From: JBFGWM01 sp041588495
GTDB lineage: Bacteria > Pseudomonadota > Gammaproteobacteria > Pseudomonadales > JBFGWM01
NCBI GenBank assembly: GCA_041588495.1
Contig: JBFGWM010000169.1
Span: forward strand, 1-6,271
DNA: 6,271 nucleotides
Direction: 5' to 3'
Under the pieces are notes generated by a model. That model did not search any database. It saw only the letters and a program-made list of their open reading frames with translations, and was not told the origin of the DNA. Position numbers and translations under genes: made by a program. This document shows, piece by piece, positions 1-6,271 of the stretch (the stretch's first letter is position 1; every line of letters starts with the position of its first letter).

Positions 1-804
1 CTGGATGTCGAAGCTGACCGCCTGCAGGCGCTGCCGCGGGTCTCCCGCGCCAGCGTACTCGAGCATCTGGCCCATGATGTCCAGCAGCGCGGCCGCGGAC
101 TGGTTGACCACCCGCAGGCACTCGAGCTGGGAAGGCTTCAGTTCGGAGCAGTCGAGCAGCTGCAGCATGCCGACAATGCCGTTCATCGGGGTGAGGATTT
201 CGTGGCTGATCTTGGACAGGAAACGCGCCTTGGCGACGTTGGCCTCCTCGGCGCGGCGCAATGCGCCTTCCATCTCCTTGCGCGCGCCCTCCGCCTGGAT
301 GCGCGCATGCTCAGCAACCTCCAGCGCATTCTCGGCCGCAGAGACCGCTTTGCGCAGGTCCTCGGTGCGCTTCTGGACCAGCCCCTCCAGGGATTCGTTC
401 TGTTTCTCGAGATCCCGCCGTGCCAGGTACAGGTCCAGGAACACCTTCACCTTGGAGCGCAGGATGTGCGGCTGGATCGGTTTGACGATGTAATCCACGG
501 CGCCGATCTGGAAACCCTTGATGGCGTCCGCGGCCTCGTCCGCCGCACCGGTGACGAAGATGATCGGCAGGTCCTTGGCCTCTTCCGACTCCTGCAGCAG
601 GCTGGCCAGCTCGAAACCGTCCATGTCGGGCATGCGCACATCGAGCAGCGCAAGCGCGAACTCGTGCTCCAGGGCCAGCGCCAGCGCCTCGTTGCCGTTG
701 GTCGCCATGACCAGTTCCGACTCGGAATTGCGCAGGACCTTGCGGATCACGTCGAGGTTGGCGGGTGTATCATCGACAACCAGGATTTTCGGGTCGTTAC
801 TCAC
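1..804 (-). CDS. Response regulator-histidine kinase hybrid (REC-coiled coil-HisKA), 3' end outside window
   Basis: Soluble, receiver-first sensor kinase; 268 codons are visible and the gene runs off the left edge. Residues 5-125 form a REC domain: acidic pair D11/D12, phospho-acceptor D55 in LLDVRMPDMDG, T85 in IIFVTG and K108 in the VKP motif. Residues 128-190 are a charged, probably coiled-coil linker. A HisKA dimerisation domain follows, with the putative phospho-acceptor H201 in SHEILTPMNGI. The usual Arg of the HE(I/L)RTP box is Leu here (L204). The HATPase_c domain expected in this family would lie beyond base 1. There is no transmembrane segment or signal peptide. The GTG start is the only start codon between the in-frame stop at 904-906 and the REC core. 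An AGGA at 817-820 lies 12 nt upstream of it, a rather long spacing. It is transcribed away from the large hybrid kinase, so they share an upstream region. By family it would receive phosphate at D55, from itself or from a partner kinase; which partner is not shown. The REC-HisKA assignment is secure; the target is unknown. Confidence 0.93.
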   Translation of the reverse strand, partial: MSNDPKILVVDDTPANLDVIRKVLRNSESELVMATNGNEALALALEHEFALALLDVRMPDMDGFELASLLQESEEAKDLPIIFVTGAADEAADAIKGFQIGAVDYIVKPIQPHILRSKVKVFLDLYLARRDLEKQNESLEGLVQKRTEDLRKAVSAAENALEVAEHARIQAEGARKEMEGALRRAEEANVAKARFLSKISHEILTPMNGIVGMLQLLDCSELKPSQLECLRVVNQSAAALLDIMGQMLEYAGAGDPRQRLQAVSFDIQ

Positions 805-1158
805 AGGTGACGCTGTTCCTGGTCCGTGTTGATCGGTTGCCTTGATCCATGGCGGGTTCGGGCCTGCACGTGGGCAATGGGTACGGACGAAGTGCGGCGT
901 CTTTCAGCCACTTTGCCGGCAGGTTGATTTTCCCAGCAAATCCATCCGCTTAATAGTCCCATCATAGTACACGAGCAGGTTGCCGGGAGCACCCGGAAGG
1001 GGAAGGGTAATTTCAATAAATTCAAGGCACTTCGGTCCTTCATGACCTAGAATTAAACGATCGGGGTTCCTTGCGTGGGCGATGCCGGGAGGCACTCCGC
1101 GGTGTTCCCCTCCCCGGGAAGGGCGAATCGGTACGCCCGGGATCGTGTTCAGGGAGGT
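805..1158. other. Divergent intergenic region between the two kinase genes
   Basis: This stretch separates the GTG start of the left kinase from the chosen ATG of the large kinase and should hold both promoters and 5' leaders. Bases about 1005-1060 are clearly richer in A/T than the rest of the window. Within them is a perfect inverted repeat, AATTT-CAAT-AAATT (1009-1022), and a plus-strand TAGAAT (1048-1053) that matches the sigma-70 -10 consensus at five of six positions, though no convincing -35 sits at normal spacing. On the minus strand TATGAT (961-966) is a similar lone -10 match. No sigma-54 -24/-12 pair was found. Two small inverted repeats, 1105-1120 and 1121-1138, lie just before the kinase start. 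The ORFs crossing this region have codon use unlike the neighbouring genes and no recognisable product. Promoter positions are therefore suggestions only. Confidence 0.6.
1151..1158 (+). promoter_or_regulatory. Shine-Dalgarno sequence next to the hybrid kinase start
   Basis: AGGGAGGT is a strong match to the anti-Shine-Dalgarno sequence, but it abuts the ATG at 1159 with almost no spacer. It would be ideally placed (10 nt after AGGGAGG) for the in-frame TTG at 1168. A second strong site, GGGAGG at 1087-1092, lies 9 nt before an in-frame GTG at 1102. ATG 1159 is kept because it gives the short basic N-terminus before TM1 that is usual for this kind of sensor, but the site leaves the exact start open. 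Confidence 0.5.
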
Positions 1159-4100
1159 ATGGCCACCTTGTTTGACCGGCTCAGTCTGCGCAACAAGCTG
1201 ATCCTGCTGCTCATCGTGCCCCTGGGCGCGGCGCTGTTCTTTGCCGGCCTCAACCTCGTGAACCAGTTCCACCAGTACCGCTCCCTGGCGGGAATCGGCG
1301 CCATCACCAGGATTGCCCAGGACATCGATGACCTCGTCATCAAGCTGCGGCGCGAGCGCGGGCTGCTGGCGGCGACGCTGTTGACAGATGACACGCGTTT
1401 CAGCACGCCGGTGCAGCGGTCCCGGGAAGAGGTCGATGCGTTGCGGGCACAGGTGCAGGCACTTTACGACAGCCAGGCCCACAGCGCGGATATCAGCGAC
1501 ATCCAGGAGCGCATCGAGGACTGGCTGGTTTCCCTGCGTGCGCTGGACACGGTGCGCGGGCTGCTGCATTCGAAGAGCGTGAACCAGTCCCGAACGGCTG
1601 AGGCCATTGCCCGGTACAATGACTGGGTGGCCACGGGTTCCGGCCTGCTCGCATCCATTTACCAGCGCTACCGGGACCCGCAGATCTCGCCCCTGCAGCG
1701 GGCCCTGAGCCTCCTGCTGCAGGCGGAAGAGTCCGGTGGTCACGAGCGCCGCCTGATCCTGAATATCCTGCTGGAGAAAAGCTTTTCCCAGGACGAGGCG
1801 GCCGTCCTGCAACGCACCACCGGGGCCCTGGACAGTGCGCTGGAGGACTTCACCGAGGTCGACGGCCTGGACCAGAAATACGTGCGCAGCCTGCGCGAGG
1901 GTTTCGCGGCGCTGGACCGGACCGCCAAGCAGGCGACCGAGGAAAGCCTCGCCTACCACCTGACCAAGATCGAACTGCTGAACGAGCTCAAGATCTATAC
2001 CGGGTTCGGCGGCCTGATTCACGACTTCAAGAATTTCGTGTTGCGCGGCAAGCCAGAGGACATGATCTCGTTCCGCGACAAGCACGCGATCGTCACCGGG
2101 ATCATCGACCGCATCCGGAACCTGCCGGGGCGGCCCCGGGAGGACTCGCAACTCCTCGACGTGATCGCCCAGACCTTCGCCGAGTACGGCGGCCACTTCG
2201 AGATCGTCGCCACCCTCCACGAGACCGGCACCTCGATCGAAATCATCGACCAGACCGTGGTGGTCGACGACGAGGCCGCGCGCAACGCGTTGCGTGACCT
2301 GGGCCAGTTCCGCAGTGATGTCGACCCGTTTGACTGGTGGCTGGTCTCCAGTGCCCGTCTCGATGCGGTCTCCGCGACCGCCGACCGCATGAAACGCCAC
2401 GTGTATGACCACATCGTTGACGTCGGCGATTCTGCGTTCCGCAATTTCGTGTTGAACGGGGTCCTGCTCCTGTTCGTGGCCGGGTTCGCGTGCCTGCTCG
2501 CGGCCAGCGTTTACCGTCGCACCATGGGCGGCATCGGGCAGACGGTCGCCGTCATGAAGCAGATCGCGGCGACCGGCGATCTGGACACGCCGTTGCCGCC
2601 GCCCGGCTCGGACGAGATCGGTCAGCTGGCCGAGGCGATCGGCCGCATCGTCGAGGGTATCCGGACCATCGTGCGCCAGGCCGAGGTGGTCGGGCTTGGG
2701 GATTTCTCAAAGGACATCCATGTGCGTGGCGACAGCGATCACCTGTCCATCGCTTTCAACCGCATGATCGAGAACACCCGCGAGGTGCTGGAAAAGGCCG
2801 AGGCCATTGCCGAAGGCAATTATGATGTCGATATCCAGATCCGCGGCGAGAACGACCAGCTGGGCCAGGCGCTGACGCGCATGGCCGCAGGCCTGCGCGA
2901 GTATTCCGACCGCAACCGCCAGGAGCAGTGGGTCAAGAACGGGCAGGTCGAGGTGTCGCGGATGGTCAGCGGCGACGTCGAGGAACAGGCACTGGCCGAG
3001 CAGGCGGTGACCTTCCTCGCGCAGTACTCCGGCGCCGAGGCTGCGGTGTTCTACGGTTTGCGGGATGACAGGCTGGTGCTGCTGTCGAGCTTTGCCTACA
3101 CCCGCCGCAAGGAGCTTTCCAGCGAATTCGCGGTCGGTGAGGGCGTGGCCGGACAGAGCGTGCGGGAACGCAAGCCGATCATGGTCTCGGAGGTGCCGGA
3201 GGGCTATTTCGAGATTTCCTCGGGCCTCGGGCGGGCGCCTGCCGGCGCCGTCCTCGTGGTGCCGGTGATCGTCGGCGACGAGTGTTTCGGAGCGATGGAA
3301 TTCGGATTTTTCGGGCGCCCCGATGCGGTCGTCGAGGAGTTCCTGGAGTCGATCGGTGAAAACGTTGCCGTGGCGCTGCAGCGCGCGCGGGCGCGCAGCC
3401 AGTTGCAGGATCTCCTGGACCGTACCCAGGAGCAGGCCGACCGCCTGGCGGCCTCGGAGGAGGAACTGCAGGCGCAGAGCGAGGAGCTGCGCGCCTCCAA
3501 CGAGGAAATGGAGGAGAAGAACAAGCTGCTGGAGGCCAGCGAGGAAGCCCTGAAGAGCCAGGCCGAGGAGTTGCGCGCCACCAACGAGGAGCTGTCGCTG
3601 CGCTCCGACGAACTCGAGGAGCGCAACCGCCAGATCGAACTCGCCAGGGTGGAGATCGAGCGCAAGGCGCGCGAGGTCGAGCAGGCCAGCCGCTACAAGT
3701 CGGAGTTCCTGGCCAACATGTCCCACGAGCTGCGCACGCCCCTGAACAGCATGCTGATCCTGTCCAAGATGCTGGCCGACAACGAGGACGGCAACCTTTC
3801 CGACGACGAGGTGGAGTCGGCGAAGGTGGTGCACGAGTCCGGTAGCAACCTGCTGACCCTGATCAACGACATCCTCGACCTGTCCAAGATCGAGGCGGGC
3901 AAGGTCGAACTGCACCTCGAACCACTCAACTTTCATCGGCTGGCACAGGCGCTGGAACGCCGCTACCGGCCGCTGGCCGAGAGCCGGAACATCACCTTCG
4001 ACGTCGAAATCGGCGACGGCGTTCCCGAGCAGATCGTCAGCGATCCGATGCGGGTGGAACAGGTCGTGACCAACCTGGTGTCCAACGCGCTCAAGTTCAC

Positions 4101-5718
4101 CCACGATGGCGGTGTCACGGTGCATGTCAGGATGGAGCAGGACGAGGCGTCCGGGCGCGTGGGGATCGACGTGCGGGATACGGGTATCGGGATTCCGCCG
4201 GACAAGGTCGACAAGGTCTTCCGTGCCTTCGAGCAGGCGGATGGATCGACCACCCGCAAGTACGGCGGCACCGGTCTCGGGTTGGCCATTTCCAACCAGT
4301 TGGCGCACCTTCTCGGTGGCGAGATCGGGGTCGCCAGCGAGGAGGGCAAGGGCAGTACGTTTACGCTCTACGTGCCCCTCGAACCCCCGGAGGTACGGGT
4401 GGTCGAGATCGATCCCGAAACCGCGGAGCTGTCCGACGTGGTTGCGCCGGCGGCGGGGGCGCCTGCCCCGGAGACGGATCAGGTCCAGGAATTCGTCGGC
4501 GAACTTCCGCCGCCCCCGGTGGATGATGATCGCGATGCCATCAACGACGGCGACCGCTGTATCGTGATCATCGAGGACGACGCCAATTTCGCCAAGGCGC
4601 TGGTGGCCACCGTGCGCGCCAAGGGGTTTCGCGTGGTGGTTGCCAACGATGGCGAAACCGGCGTGCGCCTGGTCCGTGAATTCCAGCCGGTGGGTGTGCT
4701 GCTCGACATCAGCCTGCCTGGCGCGGACGGCTGGTCGGTGATGGGACACCTGAAGGGCAATTCCGAGACCAGTCACATCCCGGTGCATTTCATTTCCGGC
4801 GAGGACGAGACCGCGCGCGCGGCAAGCGCGGGCGCTGCCGGATTTGCCACCAAGCCGGTCAGCAGCGAGGACATCGACGGCGCCCTGGCGCGGATACTCG
4901 CGGCCGGAACCAGCGGCGCACGCCGCGTGCTGATCGTCGAGGATGACGCCGCGGATCGCGAGATGGTGGTCAACGCCCTGACCGGAGCAGACGTGGAAAT
5001 CGAGCAGGCCGCCGATGCCGAGGATGCCCTCGCGTTGCTTGAGGAAGGCAAGCCGTTCACCTGCGTGGTGCTCGACCTGACCCTGCCCGGCAAGTCGGGC
5101 CAGGAATTTCTCAGGGAAGCCAAGTCGCGCGGGATACACATGCCGCCGGTGATCGTGCACACGGGCGTGGACCTCAGCGAGGAGGAAACCGAGGAACTGG
5201 GCCAGTTCGTCAGCGCCTTCGTGATGAAGACCGCGGCCTCGCGTAACCGGCTCATCGACGAGGTGACCCTGTTCCTGCACAGCGTGAAAGCCGGGAGCGC
5301 CACCGACAGCGTGCCGATTCCACCCTCGGAGTCGGATACCGCGCTGCGCGACAAGACGGTGCTGGTGGTCGATGACGACATGCGCAACGTGTTTGCCATG
5401 GCCAAGGTGCTGCGCGCGCAGGGCATGCACGTCCTGAAGGCGCCGGACGGTGAGCGCGCCCTGGCGCAGCTCAAGGAGAACGGGGAGAAGGTCGACATCA
5501 TCCTGATGGACATCATGATGCCGGTCATGGACGGTTACGACGCGACCCGCGCCATTCGCGGGATACCCGAGTTCGCCGACTTGCCGGTCATCGCTTTGAC
5601 AGCCAAGGCCATGAAGGGCGATCGTGAGAAATGCATCGAGGCCGGCGCCAACGATTACCTCGCCAAGCCGGTGGACGTGCCCAAGCTCCTGTCCATGATG
5701 CGCACCTGGCTGGCATGA
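1159..5718 (+). CDS. Membrane hybrid histidine kinase: NIT-like sensor, HAMP repeats, GAF, HisKA, HATPase_c, three REC domains
   Basis: Complete gene of 1519 codons. TM1 is about residues 13-34 and TM2 about 430-452, enclosing some 395 periplasmic residues. The first part resembles the NIT (nitrate/nitrite-sensing) domain: LRRERGLLAA near 63-72 and EESGGHERRLIL at 190-201. GFGGLIHDFKNFVLR (282-296) and VVVDDEAARNAL (367-378) mark a second conserved stretch. In the cytoplasm follow HAMP (about 452-505), two HAMP-like units (about 505-545 and 546-585), GAF (about 608-742) and a Glu-rich coiled coil (743-845). HisKA has H856 in SHELRTPLNS. HATPase_c has N976 in the N box, DTGIGI at 1007-1012 and GGTGLGL at 1036-1042. 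An acidic, Pro-rich linker leads to REC1 (1134-1250; D1183, S1213, K1232), REC2 (1255-1375; D1306, T1335, K1357) and REC3 (1395-1519; D1451, T1481, K1503). All key catalytic residues are present, so autophosphorylation and a multistep relay are expected. The ligand is unknown: NIT-like homology does not prove nitrate binding. An in-frame ORF extends back to GTG 1075; see the start-codon finding. Confidence 0.95.
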   Translation: MATLFDRLSLRNKLILLLIVPLGAALFFAGLNLVNQFHQYRSLAGIGAITRIAQDIDDLVIKLRRERGLLAATLLTDDTRFSTPVQRSREEVDALRAQVQALYDSQAHSADISDIQERIEDWLVSLRALDTVRGLLHSKSVNQSRTAEAIARYNDWVATGSGLLASIYQRYRDPQISPLQRALSLLLQAEESGGHERRLILNILLEKSFSQDEAAVLQRTTGALDSALEDFTEVDGLDQKYVRSLREGFAALDRTAKQATEESLAYHLTKIELLNELKIYTGFGGLIHDFKNFVLRGKPEDMISFRDKHAIVTGIIDRIRNLPGRPREDSQLLDVIAQTFAEYGGHFEIVATLHETGTSIEIIDQTVVVDDEAARNALRDLGQFRSDVDPFDWWLVSSARLDAVSATADRMKRHVYDHIVDVGDSAFRNFVLNGVLLLFVAGFACLLAASVYRRTMGGIGQTVAVMKQIAATGDLDTPLPPPGSDEIGQLAEAIGRIVEGIRTIVRQAEVVGLGDFSKDIHVRGDSDHLSIAFNRMIENTREVLEKAEAIAEGNYDVDIQIRGENDQLGQALTRMAAGLREYSDRNRQEQWVKNGQVEVSRMVSGDVEEQALAEQAVTFLAQYSGAEAAVFYGLRDDRLVLLSSFAYTRRKELSSEFAVGEGVAGQSVRERKPIMVSEVPEGYFEISSGLGRAPAGAVLVVPVIVGDECFGAMEFGFFGRPDAVVEEFLESIGENVAVALQRARARSQLQDLLDRTQEQADRLAASEEELQAQSEELRASNEEMEEKNKLLEASEEALKSQAEELRATNEELSLRSDELEERNRQIELARVEIERKAREVEQASRYKSEFLANMSHELRTPLNSMLILSKMLADNEDGNLSDDEVESAKVVHESGSNLLTLINDILDLSKIEAGKVELHLEPLNFHRLAQALERRYRPLAESRNITFDVEIGDGVPEQIVSDPMRVEQVVTNLVSNALKFTHDGGVTVHVRMEQDEASGRVGIDVRDTGIGIPPDKVDKVFRAFEQADGSTTRKYGGTGLGLAISNQLAHLLGGEIGVASEEGKGSTFTLYVPLEPPEVRVVEIDPETAELSDVVAPAAGAPAPETDQVQEFVGELPPPPVDDDRDAINDGDRCIVIIEDDANFAKALVATVRAKGFRVVVANDGETGVRLVREFQPVGVLLDISLPGADGWSVMGHLKGNSETSHIPVHFISGEDETARAASAGAAGFATKPVSSEDIDGALARILAAGTSGARRVLIVEDDAADREMVVNALTGADVEIEQAADAEDALALLEEGKPFTCVVLDLTLPGKSGQEFLREAKSRGIHMPPVIVHTGVDLSEEETEELGQFVSAFVMKTAASRNRLIDEVTLFLHSVKAGSATDSVPIPPSESDTALRDKTVLVVDDDMRNVFAMAKVLRAQGMHVLKAPDGERALAQLKENGEKVDIILMDIMMPVMDGYDATRAIRGIPEFADLPVIALTAKAMKGDREKCIEAGANDYLAKPVDVPKLLSMMRTWLA
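3451..3594 (+). repeat. Internal 84-bp-period repeat coding for four heptads of coiled coil
   Basis: Two copies, 3451-3510 and 3535-3594, encode kinase residues 765-784 and 793-812. They share ASEE, L, Q, EELRA and NEE, with 14 of 20 residues identical. The period is 28 residues, exactly four heptads, so the duplication keeps the coiled-coil register between GAF and HisKA. It lies within the coding sequence and the two copies differ at many bases, so this is an old or selected repeat and not a recent slippage. Confidence 0.7.
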
Positions 5719-5768
5719 GCACCCGCCACCGCATCGCGGACAGCACTGTACTTTCGCGTCAATTCGTC

Positions 5769-5784
5769 CGCCGGCGTTCCGGCG
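5769..5784 (+). promoter_or_regulatory. GC-rich hairpin abutting the cheR ribosome binding site
   Basis: CGCCGG-CGTT-CCGGCG is a perfect 6-bp stem with a 4-nt loop. Its last base is the first G of the GAGGT (5784-5788) that serves as the cheR Shine-Dalgarno sequence. No T tract follows, so it is not an intrinsic terminator. If it forms in the mRNA it could limit ribosome access to cheR. That role is inferred from position alone. Confidence 0.35.
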
Positions 5785-5794
5785 AGGTCTGATG

Positions 5795-6271
5795 ATGGAC
5801 GAGGTCGAACTCGAGGAGATCGAGATCGAGTTGTTTCTCGCCGCGGTCCGCGAGCGTTACGGTTACGATTTCTCCGCTTATTCGCCCGCATCCCTCCACC
5901 GTCGCATCCACACCCTGCGCGAATCCCGCGGCCTGCAGAACATCGGTCAGCTGGTTCCCTGGGTGCTGCGCGGTCCGGACAGTCTCGACGAGATCCTGTT
6001 CCGCCTCTCGGTGCCGGTGACCGAGATGTTTCGCGATCCCGAGGTGTTCCGGTTCCTGCGCGAGAAAGTCGTCCCGGAACTTGCAACGTTTCCGCAGATC
6101 AATATCTGGCAGGCGGGGTGCGCGACCGGGGAGGAAACCTATTCGCTGGCGATCCTGCTGCAGGAGGAGGGGCTGGCGGAGCGCTACCGGATCTACGGTA
6201 CCGACATCAACGATCGCGCGATCAAGGTGGCGGAAGAGGGTGTCTACCCGTTGCAGAAGATGAAGGAGTTC
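5795..6271 (+). CDS. cheR: CheR-type protein-glutamate O-methyltransferase, 3' end outside window
   Basis: The first 159 codons are visible. CheR enzymes transfer a methyl group from S-adenosylmethionine to glutamate side chains, classically of chemoreceptors. Residues 10-75 match the all-alpha CheR N-terminal domain, with the basic HRRI at 35-38. SVPVTEMFRDPEVF (72-85) corresponds to the conserved FRD motif that opens the catalytic domain. IWQAGCATGEETYSLAI (104-120) is the SAM-binding motif I with its GEE signature. YGTDIN (134-139) supplies the acidic residue expected to contact SAM. ATG 5795 is preferred over ATG 5792 because it lies 7 nt after GAGG; both are in frame. The gene follows the hybrid kinase by only 76 bp on the same strand, with no terminator between, so co-transcription is likely. 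No chemoreceptor is in the window, so the substrate is unknown: it may be a distant receptor or something specific to this signalling cluster. The symbol marks the family and not orthology to the main chemotaxis cheR. Confidence 0.93.
   Translation, partial: MDEVELEEIEIELFLAAVRERYGYDFSAYSPASLHRRIHTLRESRGLQNIGQLVPWVLRGPDSLDEILFRLSVPVTEMFRDPEVFRFLREKVVPELATFPQINIWQAGCATGEETYSLAILLQEEGLAERYRIYGTDINDRAIKVAEEGVYPLQKMKEF

Noticed and set aside
202..810. 202-codon plus-strand ORF opposite the left kinase
   Set aside because: The minus-strand reading gives a clear REC-HisKA protein with all receiver residues, so the plus-strand frame is its shadow.
801..1043. 80-codon minus-strand ORF whose TGA overlaps the GTG start of the left kinase (GTGA)
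   Set aside because: The overlap is suggestive of a leader, but the ORF uses several TTA, CTA, TCA and AGA codons that its neighbours avoid, has no good ribosome site and no recognisable product. More likely intergenic sequence; conservation in relatives could reopen it.
1105..1138. Two inverted repeats (TTCCC/GGGAA and GGGCG/CGCCC) as a possible terminator
   Set aside because: Short stems with loops of 6 and 8 nt and no following T tract, placed upstream of a gene start; at most a leader structure.
904..2412. 502-codon minus-strand open frame running from the sensor region into the intergenic region
   Set aside because: It is the same kind of antisense shadow over the real kinase. Its tail in the intergenic region has poor G/C third-position preference and no recognised family.
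2707..5430. 907-codon open frame on the minus strand inside the hybrid kinase
   Set aside because: It lies in exact codon register with the sense gene, where antisense stops need TTA, CTA or TCA sense codons. These are avoided in this GC-rich gene; the frame ends just where Ser517 uses TCA. Composition is rich in His, Gln, Leu and Val as expected of an antisense shadow, and no domain is recognisable.
5655..6086. 143-codon minus-strand ORF across the kinase-cheR junction
   Set aside because: It is very rich in Arg, Gly and Pro, and overlaps the clear REC3 end and CheR N-terminus on the other strand.

Overview
The window is GC-rich DNA from a bacterium, most likely a proteobacterium; the sequence does not settle the class. 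The evidence is strong G/C preference at third codon positions, Shine-Dalgarno-type sites, and two-component and chemotaxis-type genes packed together. I see no RNA genes, insertion sequences, phage genes or CRISPR arrays.

Layout: (1) 1-804, minus strand: the first 268 codons of a receiver-first sensor kinase (REC, coiled coil, HisKA), cut off by the left edge of the window. (2) 805-1158: a divergent intergenic region with an AT-rich pocket around 1005-1060, the likeliest place for promoters. (3) 1159-5718, plus strand: one complete, very large hybrid histidine kinase of about 1519 residues. It has TM1, a long periplasmic NIT-like sensor, TM2, three HAMP-like units, GAF, a repeated coiled coil, HisKA, HATPase_c and three receiver domains. 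(4) 5719-5794: a short junction with a perfect GC-rich hairpin and a 25-codon ORF that bridges both neighbouring genes. (5) 5795-6271, plus strand: the first 159 codons of a CheR-type protein methyltransferase, cut off by the right edge.

Taken together this looks like a signalling cluster that combines a membrane multistep-phosphorelay kinase, a CheR methyltransferase and a second, soluble receiver-kinase read divergently. Hybrid kinases with this receiver layout are often found beside cheR and cheB, and a cheB could lie just past the right edge, but that is inference. The domain set is recognisable. The less ordinary points are the His-box substitution in the left kinase, the altered Lys-Pro motif in the middle receiver, the exact four-heptad repeat in the kinase linker, and the overlapping-codon and hairpin arrangement before cheR.
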